From Brevibacillus fortis (GTDB taxonomy: Bacteria; Bacillota; Bacilli; Brevibacillales; Brevibacillaceae): a DNA stretch of 64,000 bases. Of this stretch, positions 1 through 7,789 are shown piece by piece. Each line of letters opens with the position of its first letter. Position 1 is the first letter of the stretch. The notes beneath the pieces were generated by a model that made no database searches, was not told where the DNA came from, and saw nothing but the letters and a program-made list of their open reading frames with translations. The DNA lies in NCBI RefSeq assembly GCF_003013395.1, contig NZ_PXZM01000024.1, positions 60,313 to 124,312 on the forward strand. Reading direction: 5' to 3'. The translations under genes were made by a program, and so were the position numbers.

Positions 1-19
1 AGTTTTCTTTTAGAAAAAA

Positions 20-72
20 TTTTGAAAAACACCTCCCATTTTCACCGATGTTAAAAGTGAAAACAGGAGGTG
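20..72 (-). terminator. Rho-independent terminator of the cycA-like gene
   Basis: Read on the minus strand, CACCTCC-TGTTTTCAC pairs with GTGAAAAT-GGGAGGTG and is followed by a T-rich tail (GTTTTTC, then AAAATTTTTT). It lies just past the stop codon at 77. Confidence 0.8.
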
Positions 73-76
73 CTGC

Positions 77-1447
77 TTAGTGTTCTGCTACCTCTATTTC
101 ATTTGTCTTCGTTTTCCGCAGTTTGTAAATCGCGACGAGTAAAATAAACCACACAGGTGTGATGAACAAGGCGACTCGTGTATCTTCGGCGAGTGCAAGG
201 ACGACCAGGATGAAGGCAAGGAATGCCAGGATCAGGTAATTGGCAAAAGGATAGAGCGGCATTTTAAATGGATTCGCTTTTGCTAATTCTGGTCTCGTTT
301 TGCGATATTTCAAATGACAGATGACGGTGATTCCCCAAATAAAGATAAAACAAACGGTTGAAACGCTTGTGATCAGTGTAAATACGCCTTCTGGCATAAC
401 GTAATTCAATACAACTGCGATAAGGATAACAACCGTCGAAAAGAGTAGTGCATTTGCCGGGACCTTGTTGGTAGTCAGTTTGGTAAGTGGCACAGGTGCA
501 TTCTTTTCTTTGGCAAGGGAGTAAACCATCCGGCTTGTACTAAAAATGGCACTATTACATGCGGAAGCTGCGGATGTCAGTACGACGAAGTTGACGATAC
601 CGGCAGCGGCTGCAATTCCAATCGCGGCGAAGACCTGCACGAATGGACTCTCCAACGGGTTGATCGCGTTCCAAGGATAAATGCTCATGATGACGATGAG
701 TGCACCCACGTAGAAAATCAATATCCGAATCGGGATTTGGTTAATCGCTTTTGGAATGACTCGTTTTGGGTCCTCTGTTTCACCTGCTGTCAGCCCGACC
801 AGCTCGATCCCAACAAAAGCGAACACGACCATCTGGAAGGAGAGCAGGAACCCATTGAAGCCGTTCGGGAACATACCGCCATGACTCCAGAGATTCGTGA
901 AGCTGGACGCACCTGCATTCGTAGAAAAGCCCTTGATGATCATGAATATGCCGACAAAAATCAGGGCGAGAATTGCGATGACCTTAACGAGCGCGAACCA
1001 AAATTCCATTTCTCCAAAAAGCTTTACCGTAGCCAGATTCATAATTAACAAAACCACGAGGGCGATTAAGCCTGGCATCCACTGCGGTATATCTGGAAAC
1101 CAGTATTGCGTATACAGACCAACAGCTGTCAGGTCGGCCATGGCGATGGAAATCCAGCAAAACCAGTAAGTCCAGCCTGTGACAAATGCGGCCATGTTCC
1201 CCAAATATTCTTTGACGAAATCCACAAAAGAATGGTAGTTCAGATTGCTCAAGAGGAGCTCCCCGAGTGAGCGCATGATTAAAAAGCAGATGATGCCCGT
1301 AATCAAGTAAGCAAATAAGATGGATGGGCCGGCCAAATGAATCGATTTTCCTGCGCCCAAAAATAATCCTGTTCCGATTGCACCGCCGATCGCGATGAGT
1401 TGTACGTGTCTGTTTTTTAGACCTCTCTCCAATTTTTGATCCTGCAT
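77..1447 (-). CDS. cycA: CycA-like D-serine/D-alanine/glycine permease (APC superfamily)
   Basis: Amino-acid:proton symporter of the APC superfamily, about 456 residues with some 12 hydrophobic segments. The N-terminal motif LIAIGGAIGTGLFLGAGK (about 20-37) and the segments GWTYWFCW, NLATVKLFGEMEFWFA and FAFVGIELVGLTAGETEDP follow E. coli CycA closely, so small neutral or D-amino acids are the likely substrates. A GTG at 1456 lies too close to the GAGAGG ribosome site; the ATG at 1447 has an 8-nt spacer and is preferred. Monocistronic, divergent from the Mn transporter operon. Substrate is inferred from similarity only; another AAT-family amino acid is possible. Confidence 0.85.
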   Translation of the reverse strand: MQDQKLERGLKNRHVQLIAIGGAIGTGLFLGAGKSIHLAGPSILFAYLITGIICFLIMRSLGELLLSNLNYHSFVDFVKEYLGNMAAFVTGWTYWFCWISIAMADLTAVGLYTQYWFPDIPQWMPGLIALVVLLIMNLATVKLFGEMEFWFALVKVIAILALIFVGIFMIIKGFSTNAGASSFTNLWSHGGMFPNGFNGFLLSFQMVVFAFVGIELVGLTAGETEDPKRVIPKAINQIPIRILIFYVGALIVIMSIYPWNAINPLESPFVQVFAAIGIAAAAGIVNFVVLTSAASACNSAIFSTSRMVYSLAKEKNAPVPLTKLTTNKVPANALLFSTVVILIAVVLNYVMPEGVFTLITSVSTVCFIFIWGITVICHLKYRKTRPELAKANPFKMPLYPFANYLILAFLAFILVVLALAEDTRVALFITPVWFILLVAIYKLRKTKTNEIEVAEH

Positions 1448-1862
1448 ACGATCCACCTCTCTCTATTTTTAGTTAGTTTTCAATTTTTAGATTTTTATCA
1501 AACAGATAATGTTCATATTAACATAACTATAGTTCCTTAACATATGTTTATTTATTTTTATAGAAAAAAAGCTTTTAAATATGAACGAAATAGTAATATT
1601 TTGGAAGTTTGGCTCTTTTGAACAAGGGTTGGGCTTCTTTTTTGCATCTCAGATAAAAGAATATATTGACACGGGAATGGAAATCATTTAATTTTGCATT
1701 AGGGCAACTTTTTTATACGAAAGCATATTAGTTTGCTTGGGCGAATATTATTGGTACAAGACTACATTTTTGTGTGTAGGCATGAGTGCATATAGGAATT
1801 ACCCGTTTCATCATCGGTTTTTGGGCGGGATCATATAACGGGCTATTATGGAGGGAAAAATC
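1448..1862. other. Divergent intergenic region between cycA-like gene and mntBCA
   Basis: About 415 bases, AT-rich on the cycA side. It holds the mnt promoter and candidate MntR boxes (separate entries). Just before the mnt ribosome site, CCCGTT (about 1802-1807) can pair with AACGGG (about 1837-1842), a possible 5'-leader fold. No ORF stands out. Confidence 0.5.
1666..1709 (+). promoter_or_regulatory. mnt promoter with overlapping MntR-type box
   Basis: A -35 TTGACA (1666-1671) is followed after 17 bases by a -10-like TAATTT (1689-1694). Overlapping the -10 and start region is TTTGCATTAGGGCAACT (1693-1709), which resembles the MntR operator of Bacillus (TTTGCCTTAAGGAAACT type). A second weaker match, TTTGCTTGGGCGAATAT, lies at 1732-1748. 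This placement would let a manganese-loaded DtxR-type repressor block initiation. Sites seen by eye, binding not shown. Confidence 0.6.
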
Positions 1863-2606
1863 ATGGAATCTGCTATCGCAGTAAGGGATTTGCATGTCTC
1901 TTACTTTGGGAACGAAGTTGTTCGGGATGTTTCGTTTGACGTTGAGCTAGGGAGCATGGTTGGAATCATCGGTCCAAACGGGGCAGGGAAGTCAACTCTC
2001 ATCAAAGCCCTCTTAGAACTCATTCCGAGAGATAAGGGGTATGTACGGATTTTTGGTAAAGAGACAAATGAATTCCGGAAGAAAATTGCCTATGTACCAC
2101 AGCGGAGCATGATTGATTGGACGTTTCCGATCACCGTGATGGATACCGTGTTGATCGGGACATATCCAAGTGTTGGACTGTTCAAATTTCCGAAGAAAAA
2201 GGAAAAAGAGTGGGCGCTGGAATGCCTGAGAAGAGTAGGGCTGGAGGATTTCCGCGACAGGCAGATTGGGGAGCTCTCCGGCGGGCAGCAACAGCGTGTC
2301 TTCCTGGCAAGGGCACTTGCGCAAAAACCGGAACTGCTGCTTCTGGACGAGCCGTTTGTGGGGATTGATGTGGCGAGCGAGGACACCATCATTCGGATTT
2401 TGAAAGAGCTGCAATTTCAGGACAAAACGATCGTCGTCGTCCATCATGATTTGTCAAAAGCGAATGCGTATTTTGATCAGCTTCTACTGATGAACAAAGA
2501 ATTGATCAAGTTCGGTACGGTCGATGAAGTGCTGAATCGAGAAGTAATGTCGAGAGCATACGCCTATCAGCTGCAATTTCTCGAAAAGACCGAGGTGCTT
2601 GCATAA
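1863..2606 (+). CDS. mntB: Manganese ABC transporter ATP-binding protein
   Basis: Cytoplasmic ATPase of a metal-type (cluster A-I) ABC importer. Walker A GPNGAGKST (about 40-48), signature LSGGQQQR, Walker B LLLLDEPFVGID and the H-loop VVVHHD are all present, and about 247 residues is the normal length. An upstream ATG at 1848 is part of the ribosome site; GGAGGG at 1850-1855 sits 7 bases before the ATG at 1863, which is chosen. It overlaps the following permease by one base (TAATG). The MntR-like box upstream favours Mn over Zn or Fe as the regulated metal; the sequence alone cannot exclude Zn. Confidence 0.88.
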   Translation: MESAIAVRDLHVSYFGNEVVRDVSFDVELGSMVGIIGPNGAGKSTLIKALLELIPRDKGYVRIFGKETNEFRKKIAYVPQRSMIDWTFPITVMDTVLIGTYPSVGLFKFPKKKEKEWALECLRRVGLEDFRDRQIGELSGGQQQRVFLARALAQKPELLLLDEPFVGIDVASEDTIIRILKELQFQDKTIVVVHHDLSKANAYFDQLLLMNKELIKFGTVDEVLNREVMSRAYAYQLQFLEKTEVLA

Positions 2607-3466
2607 TGGATTTCTTGATGGCAATTGGACAGTATGAGTTTTTGCAAAAAGCATTGTTTACGTCTGTAGTGGTTGGATTAATCTGCGGCGTCATTGGTAG
2701 CTTTATCATCTTGCGAGGAATGTCCTTGATGGGGGATGCCATCTCACATGCTGTTTTGCCTGGAGTGGCCCTCTCCTATGCATTTGGAATCAATTTCTTT
2801 GTGGGCGCTGTTTTAACGGGTGTGCTCACCGCTGTTGGAATTGGCTACGTGAGTCAAAATAGCCGCATCAAGAACGACACGGCGATTGGGATTTTGTTCA
2901 CGTCCGCCTTTGCGATTGGAATCATTATGGTTACGATGCTGAAAAGCAGTACGGATCTGTATCACATTTTGTTCGGGAATGTACTGGCTGTTCGTTCGTC
3001 AGACATGTGGGTGACGGTTGGCATCGGGGTCGTCGTCATCGTGACAGTCTACGCTTTTTTCAAAGAACTGTTACTGACTTCATTCGATCCGACCATTGCT
3101 GCTGCTTACGGCTTGCGTAACAACCTCATTCATTACTTGCTGATGACCTTGTTGACGATGGTAACTGTCGCTTCCTTGCAGACTGTAGGAATCGTGCTAG
3201 TTGTCGCCATGCTGATTACACCGGCTGCTACCGCTTATCTTTTGACGGACCGCTTGTCGATCATGATCTTTTTGGCTGGCGGATTGGGTATGCTGTCTTC
3301 GGTTATCGGCCTTTATTTCAGCTTTACTTATAATTTGGCCTCTGGTGCCACGATTGTCGTGGTTGCAACTGTGCTATTCTTCCTGGCCTTTCTCTTCTCC
3401 CGCAAACACGGGGTGGTATGGAAATCAATCCGAGCCCGGCAAAAAAGAGTCGAGCTCTCAAAGTAA
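2606..3466 (+). CDS. mntC: Manganese ABC transporter permease
   Basis: Integral membrane channel subunit of the ABC-3 family, 286 residues and about 8 hydrophobic helices. The conserved FIILRGMSLMGDAISHAVLPGVALSY region (about 31-56) is typical of TroC/MntC/ZnuB permeases. It sits between the ATPase and the binding protein, so one permease gene probably makes a homodimer. The coding end runs to within 14 bases of the next start, so the three genes form one operon. Confidence 0.87.
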   Translation: MDFLMAIGQYEFLQKALFTSVVVGLICGVIGSFIILRGMSLMGDAISHAVLPGVALSYAFGINFFVGAVLTGVLTAVGIGYVSQNSRIKNDTAIGILFTSAFAIGIIMVTMLKSSTDLYHILFGNVLAVRSSDMWVTVGIGVVVIVTVYAFFKELLLTSFDPTIAAAYGLRNNLIHYLLMTLLTMVTVASLQTVGIVLVVAMLITPAATAYLLTDRLSIMIFLAGGLGMLSSVIGLYFSFTYNLASGATIVVVATVLFFLAFLFSRKHGVVWKSIRARQKRVELSK

Positions 3467-3480
3467 AGGAGATTATCGTT

Positions 3481-4425
3481 ATGAAGAAGTGGAATCTGTT
3501 TTTCGTTTTTCTTGTATCAACCGTATTGATGGCAGCGTGTGGTGCTCCGCAAAGTGGGAACGAGCCTACGAAATCAGACAGTGACAAGCTGCAGGTCGTG
3601 ACCACGTATTCCATCCTGTATGACATCGTGAAAAACATTGGGGGAGATCGGGTAGAGATACATAGTCTCGCTCCGGTTGGCTCCAATCCTCATGAATATG
3701 ATCCACTGCCTGCTGACGTGCAAAAAACGACGGATGCAGACGCTGTTTTCTACAACGGCTTGAATCTAGAGGCGGGTAACTCCTGGTTCAATAATCTCAT
3801 GAACACAGCGGGCAAATCAGGTCCGGATGCACCCGTGTTCCGACTCAGTGAGGGTGTAGCGGCCAAACACTTGACGACCAAAGGCAAAGAGAGCGAAGAA
3901 GATCCCCACGCTTGGTTGGATGTACGCAATGGAATCAAGTATGCGGAGAATGCAAAAAATGCCCTGATCAAGGTGGACCCAGCCCACAAGGAAACGTATG
4001 AGCAAAACGCCAAGAAATACATCGAACAGCTGAATGCTCTGCACGAGGAAGCGGTTAAGCAATACAACCAGATTCCGAAAGAGCAGCGTGTGCTTGTAAC
4101 GAGCGAGGGTGCGTTCAAATATTTCAGCGAAGCGTACGATTTTGACGCGGCGTACATCTGGGAAATCAACTCGGAGAACCAAGGAACACCAGAGCAAGTC
4201 ACGCAGGTGGTCGATACGATCCGTGCGAAAAAAATCTCGGCTCTGTTCGTAGAGACGAGTATCGATCCACGCAGCATGGAGATGGTATCGAATGAAACCG
4301 GTGTACCGATTGTCGGGAAAGTATTTACAGACTCTCTCGGAAAGCCGGGAGAAGATGGCGATACGTATATCAAAATGATGGAATGGAATATTAAGACGAT
4401 TTACGAGGGTTTGACCAAAAAGTAA
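3481..4425 (+). CDS. mntA: Manganese-binding lipoprotein (TroA/MntA family)
   Basis: Extracytoplasmic solute receptor, about 314 residues. Signal peptide with lipobox LMAAC (Cys 20). The cluster A-I fold is shown by VGSNPHEYDPLPADVQ (metal-ligand His), DPHAWLDVRNG (second His), a Glu in the EINSENQGTPEQ region and an Asp in FTDSLGKPGEDGDTY. The ATG at 3481 follows AAAGGAG with about 8 bases; it matches the lipoprotein signal, unlike an upstream in-frame start at 3418 inside the permease gene. A terminator follows. Likely substrate Mn(II); Zn(II) is possible. Confidence 0.88.
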   Translation: MKKWNLFFVFLVSTVLMAACGAPQSGNEPTKSDSDKLQVVTTYSILYDIVKNIGGDRVEIHSLAPVGSNPHEYDPLPADVQKTTDADAVFYNGLNLEAGNSWFNNLMNTAGKSGPDAPVFRLSEGVAAKHLTTKGKESEEDPHAWLDVRNGIKYAENAKNALIKVDPAHKETYEQNAKKYIEQLNALHEEAVKQYNQIPKEQRVLVTSEGAFKYFSEAYDFDAAYIWEINSENQGTPEQVTQVVDTIRAKKISALFVETSIDPRSMEMVSNETGVPIVGKVFTDSLGKPGEDGDTYIKMMEWNIKTIYEGLTKK

Positions 4426-4438
4426 GATTCGTAAAAGC

Positions 4439-4476
4439 AAAGCACAGCTCTCTCATCTAGAGGCTGTGCTTTTAAA
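4439..4476 (+). terminator. Terminator of the mnt operon
   Basis: AAGCACAGC pairs with GCTGTGCTT, followed by a T run and AT-rich sequence, 14 bases after the mntA stop. Confidence 0.85.
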
Positions 4477-4488
4477 TTCTTCCACTGC

Positions 4489-4518
4489 TTAACATATTTC
4501 ATAAGATTGAGGTATAAT
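4489..4518 (+). promoter_or_regulatory. Promoter of yebC
   Basis: -35 TTAACA (4489-4494), 18-base spacer, -10 TATAAT (4513-4518); sigma-A type. The start codon lies about 68 bases further on. Confidence 0.6.
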
Positions 4519-4585
4519 AGGCTAGTGTGTAAAAGGAATCCGGAGTATTCATATTTAATCTGTCATATTGAAAGAGAGTGGGATT

Positions 4586-5305
4586 ATGGGTCGTAAGTGG
4601 AACAATATTAAAGAGAAGAAAGCTTCTAAAGACGCAAGCACCAGTCGTATTTACGCGAAGTTCGGGAAGGAAATTTACGTAGCGGCAAAGCAAGGCGAGC
4701 CGGATCCAGAGTCCAACCGTGCTCTGAAGGTCGTCCTGGAGCGTGCCAAAACCTACAGCGTACCGAAAGCGATTATCGACCGCGCGATTGATAAAGCAAA
4801 GGGCGGCTCTGATGAAACCTTTAGCGAGCTGCGCTATGAAGGCTTCGGACCAAACGGATCGATGATCATTGTGGATGCATTGACCAATAACGTAAACCGT
4901 ACAGCTCCTGAAGTGCGTGCTGCATTCAATAAAAACGGCGGTAACATGGGAGTATCCGGTTCTGTAGCGTATATGTTCGATCCAACAGCTGTTTTCGGCT
5001 TGGAAGGTAAAACCTCCGATGAAGTGCTGGAAATCTTGATGGAAGCGGACGTAGATGTACGTGACATTTTGGATGAAGACGGCGCTGTCATCGTCTACGC
5101 GGATGCAGAACAGTTCCATGCTGTACAGGAAGCACTTAAAACGGGTGGCGTCACAGAGTTTACAGTAGCTGAACTGACCATGCTGGCACAAAACGAAGTA
5201 ACGCTGACAGAAGATGTACAGGCTCAATTCGAAAAGCTGATCGATGCTTTGGAAGACTTGGATGATGTGCAGCAGGTGTACCATAACGTTGATTTAGGTG
5301 AATAA
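4586..5305 (+). CDS. yebC: YebC/PmpR family (TACO1-like) protein
   Basis: Cytoplasmic protein of the YebC/TACO1 family, 239 residues. The N-terminal [13 protein letters not shown] and the [22 protein letters not shown] and [15 protein letters not shown] segments are diagnostic. Members act as transcription regulators or, in more recent work, as translation factors that relieve stalling on proline-rich sequence. The ATG at 4586 is chosen over an upstream TTG because the family begins MGRK/MAGH. Own promoter and terminator, so probably monocistronic. Confidence 0.9.
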   Translation: MGRKWNNIKEKKASKDASTSRIYAKFGKEIYVAAKQGEPDPESNRALKVVLERAKTYSVPKAIIDRAIDKAKGGSDETFSELRYEGFGPNGSMIIVDALTNNVNRTAPEVRAAFNKNGGNMGVSGSVAYMFDPTAVFGLEGKTSDEVLEILMEADVDVRDILDEDGAVIVYADAEQFHAVQEALKTGGVTEFTVAELTMLAQNEVTLTEDVQAQFEKLIDALEDLDDVQQVYHNVDLGE

Positions 5306-5319
5306 TGTTTTCAATGGAG

Positions 5320-5352
5320 AAGACCTTTGTTTAAAAGCAGAGGTCTTTTTTG
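5320..5352 (+). terminator. Terminator of yebC
   Basis: AAGACCTTTG pairs with CAGAGGTCTT, followed by TTTTT. Confidence 0.8.
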
Positions 5353-5355
5353 TGT

Positions 5356-5849
5356 GGCTGTGGTGGGGAGAAGAATATTTCCAGTCTAGGCTCCAGGCTC
5401 CGTCCCGCGGGGAAGCTGCACTGTCCGCTCCGAAGGGATTAGCGGGGAAACGCAAAAGTGGTAGCCGCTTCGTAGTAAGGGCACGTTGCGTTTCTTTTAC
5501 CCGCAAATCCCTTCTCCGCTTGGTAGGACTCCACAAGTCGCTACGTCTGGAAATATTCTTCTCTGGCGTAACTGATTACTTTCTTCAATCTTTTAAGGAT
5601 TTTTAACACGATGAACACTGACAGCTCGCAGAGGAAACAGGAGAAATAAGCGAAGATCTTTGGTACACCGACCGAGACGCAATGAAAAAAAGAGAAACAA
5701 GCTTTTAGCGGCCACCTCTGAGACGCCTCCTGAATGGACCACTTTGGACGCGGGTTTCGCTTTTTTTCATGGAGTCGGGCAGTCAATCCCTCAGCGGGTG
5801 GGACAAGAAGCTGAGCGTTTTCTCCTGTTTCCTCCCCACCACAACAGCC
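5356..5849 (+). repeat. Paired-palindrome repeat, copy A
   Basis: A 0.5-kb bipartite repeat found four times in the window. Outer inverted ends are GGCTGTGGTGGGGAG (5356-5370) and, in reverse complement at 5832-5849, GGCTGTTGTGGTGGGGAG. Module I (5369-5562) is a long imperfect palindrome: AGAAGAATATTTCCAG at 5369 pairs with 5547-5562, GAAGGGATT (5432-5440) with AATCCCTTC (5506-5514), and GAAACGCAA with TTGCGTTTC inside. Module II (5631-5834) is bounded by GAGGAAACAGGAGAAA and its complement, with an inner ATGAAAAAAAG/CTTTTTTTCAT stem. No convincing gene lies inside. It fills the gap between yebC and namA. Confidence 0.9.
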
Positions 5850-5946
5850 GGACAAAGCCCTTTATCGTTTTCACAAAGTGCAACTTGGGATTGCAGAAGA
5901 TGCTTACTTTTGGCATGATAATAAAAAAAAGTAAGGAGTGGAGCAA

Positions 5947-6975
5947 ATGGCGTTGTTGTCTACCCCGTTTCAGTTCAAAGGACTTACCTTGAAAAATCGG
6001 ATTGTCATGCCACCGATGTGCCAATACTCTGTAGATGCACACGATGGAACACCAACGGACTGGCATTTTGTTCATTATGTTTCTCGCGCAGTAGGCGGAA
6101 CAGGTCTGATCATCGTAGAAATGACCGATGTCGAGCCTGATGGTAGAATTTCCAACGGCGATTTGGGCTTGTGGTCTGACGAACAAATTCCGGCGTATGC
6201 ACGGATTGTCTCCGAGGTTCATAAGTACGGGGCCAAGATTGGCATACAGATTGCTCATGCGGGCCGCAAAGCGGAAGACGCCGAAGTGCCTGTATCTGCG
6301 TCCGCGATTGCTTTCCCAGGGGCACGCTACAAAACGCCACGGGCGTTGACGACGGAAGAGGTTAAACAAATGGTCGTCAAGTTCCAGGACGCAGCAAGAC
6401 GTGCGGTGGAAGCTGGCGTGGATACTATTGAAATTCACGGTGCGCACGGATACTTGATTCATCAGTTCCACTCCCCTTTGACGAATCAGCGAGACGATGA
6501 GTACGGGCGGGATAAAGCGCTGTTTGGCGTGGAAATTATTCAGGCGATTAAACAGGTGATTCCAGCCGACATGCCACTGATTATGCGCGTATCTGCCGTG
6601 GAGTACGTGGATGGCGGATATGGGCTGGATTACAGCACGGAGCTGTGCCGCCGTTACAAGGAAGCAGGCGTAGACATTTTCCATCTGTCCAGCGGCGGGG
6701 AAGGACCGATTGGTTCAGGAGGCCGTCCGGGTATTCATCCTGGCTATCAGGTTCCATTGGCACGCGCGATTAAGCAGGCACTGGAAGTACCAGTCATTGC
6801 AGTCGGCAACCTCGATGATCCGAAGGTAGCGGAAGCAGCGATTGGAAATGGCGATACGGATCTGGTAGCAGTCGGTCGAGGCATGCTGCGTGATCCTTAT
6901 TGGGCACTGCATGCGATTCATGAGCTGTCGGCGGATGAGCTCCAGCCACCGAAGCAATATTCAAGAGCGTTTTAA
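5947..6975 (+). CDS. namA: NADPH dehydrogenase NamA (old yellow enzyme, YqjM-like)
   Basis: FMN-dependent ene-reductase that reduces activated C=C bonds using NADPH, 342 residues (YqjM is 338). Landmarks of the YqjM subclass are MPPMCQYS (redox-tuning Cys 25 and Tyr 27), QIAHAGRKA, and the substrate-binding His pair in EIHGAHGYLIHQF, followed by SPLTNQRDDEYG. GKIGG-type phosphate-binding residues lie in the AVGNLDDP and VAVGRGMLRDP region. AAGGAG at 5933-5938 places the start at ATG 5947. A terminator follows. Likely role: detoxification of electrophiles such as quinones, nitro-esters and enals. Confidence 0.93.
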   Translation: MALLSTPFQFKGLTLKNRIVMPPMCQYSVDAHDGTPTDWHFVHYVSRAVGGTGLIIVEMTDVEPDGRISNGDLGLWSDEQIPAYARIVSEVHKYGAKIGIQIAHAGRKAEDAEVPVSASAIAFPGARYKTPRALTTEEVKQMVVKFQDAARRAVEAGVDTIEIHGAHGYLIHQFHSPLTNQRDDEYGRDKALFGVEIIQAIKQVIPADMPLIMRVSAVEYVDGGYGLDYSTELCRRYKEAGVDIFHLSSGGEGPIGSGGRPGIHPGYQVPLARAIKQALEVPVIAVGNLDDPKVAEAAIGNGDTDLVAVGRGMLRDPYWALHAIHELSADELQPPKQYSRAF

Positions 6976-6991
6976 TCAAGGAAGAGAGCGA

Positions 6992-7036
6992 GGGGGCTTT
7001 CCTTTCGACTGTATCGGTCGGAGGAAAGCCCTTTTG
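6992..7036 (+). terminator. Terminator of namA
   Basis: GGGCTTTCCTTTCGACTG pairs imperfectly with TCGGAGGAAAGCCC, followed by TTTT. Confidence 0.75.
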
Positions 7037-7048
7037 TAATGTGAGCCC

Positions 7049-7098
7049 TTGACACTTTTTAGCAATCGATTTATGATAAATGTCAGTCAGTACTGACA
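7049..7098 (+). promoter_or_regulatory. tetR promoter and TetR operator O1
   Basis: -35 TTGACA (7049-7054), 17-base spacer, -10 TATGAT (7072-7077). Immediately downstream is the inverted repeat TGTCAGTCAGTACTGACA (7081-7098), covering the expected start point. The same 18 bases recur before the efflux gene (7732-7749), so the repressor probably controls both genes including its own. Confidence 0.8.
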
Positions 7099-7123
7099 AT
7101 CATTTTCGGGAATGAGGGTAGTA

Positions 7124-7714
7124 ATGAACAGTAGCAAAAGTCTTACAAGCAGCGAAAAACTGATGATAGCCGCAATCGATCTCATCGCGGAAAGAGGCTA
7201 CAACGGCGTAACTACGCAAGAAATTGCCACTGCGGCAGGATTGAGCGAGAAGACGTTGTTTCGTCACTTCGGCAGCAAGCGGAATTTGCTTGAGTGCGCC
7301 TTTGACCGTTTTCATTACACGGAAGGATTGACAAAGCTTTTCGCGGAGAAGCTCACATGGGATTTGCGCGAGGATTTGCTACTGATCAGCCGAACGTATC
7401 ACGAAATGATGAACCGCAATCGGAAAATGATTTTGATTAGCATTAAAGACGAGGCTCATTTGCCCGGATTTCGCGAGCGGACCCAAAAGCACCCGCGTCA
7501 GTTGATGGCACTGTTTACGGATTACTTCAAAGAGATGGGCAATAAAGGCAAGATGATCCAGACGAACCCTGAGGCTCAGGCGACTGCATTCATGGTAATG
7601 AATTTCGGGGCGTTTTTGAACGATCTGGATGGCACTAGCAATTTTTCAGGGGTATCTCTGGATGTATTTATCGAAGAGAGTGTAGAGGTTTTTGCTAGGG
7701 GCTTGACTCCCTAG
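7124..7714 (+). CDS. TetR-family transcriptional repressor
   Basis: DNA-binding repressor of about 196 residues. The N-terminal helix-turn-helix reads ELAFRG-like: AAIDLIAERGYNGVTTQEIA followed by AAGLSEKTLFRHFGSKRNLL (about 16-55). The C-terminal ligand domain is not recognised. Two starts are possible, 7112 and 7124; GAGGG at 7114-7118 fits the ATG at 7124. The stop codon lies inside the terminator stem. Flanking identical operators suggest autoregulation and control of the adjacent efflux pump; the inducer is unknown. Confidence 0.88.
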   Translation: MNSSKSLTSSEKLMIAAIDLIAERGYNGVTTQEIATAAGLSEKTLFRHFGSKRNLLECAFDRFHYTEGLTKLFAEKLTWDLREDLLLISRTYHEMMNRNRKMILISIKDEAHLPGFRERTQKHPRQLMALFTDYFKEMGNKGKMIQTNPEAQATAFMVMNFGAFLNDLDGTSNFSGVSLDVFIEESVEVFARGLTP

Positions 7715-7721
7715 TTTTTTT
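7695..7721 (+). terminator. Terminator overlapping the tetR stop codon
   Basis: CTAGGG (7695-7700) pairs with CCCTAG (7709-7714), followed by seven T. The right arm contains the TAG stop of tetR, so tetR transcription can end at its last codon and the pump gene probably needs its own promoter. Confidence 0.65.
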
Positions 7722-7731
7722 ACCACTCGAA

Positions 7732-7749
7732 TGTCAGTCAGTACTGACA
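7732..7749 (+). promoter_or_regulatory. TetR operator O2
   Basis: TGTCAGTCAGTACTGACA, identical to O1 at 7081-7098, 41 bases before the efflux pump start. No clear -35/-10 pair was recognised around it. Confidence 0.8.
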
Positions 7750-7789
7750 GTCAGCGAATAACTAACAAAAGTAAAGGGGAAGATGCGAC

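Noticed and set aside
1801..1842. Possible Mn riboswitch (yybP-ykoY) before mntB
   Set aside because: The leader can fold, but the conserved yybP-ykoY bases were not found; the MntR-like box is a better explanation of metal control.
4499..5284. Long minus-strand frame opposite yebC
   Set aside because: Antisense shadow of a well-supported gene, Cys/Phe/Ile-rich composition, no ribosome site.
5369..5562. Palindromic repeat read as a CRISPR array or as ordinary terminators
   Set aside because: There is no short repeat with unique spacers, and the stems are interrupted, long and lack T tails.
5660..5992. Long frames across repeat copy A on both strands
   Set aside because: They run through the palindromic repeat, have no ribosome site and arise from its inverted-repeat structure; the same kind of frames appears in the other copies.
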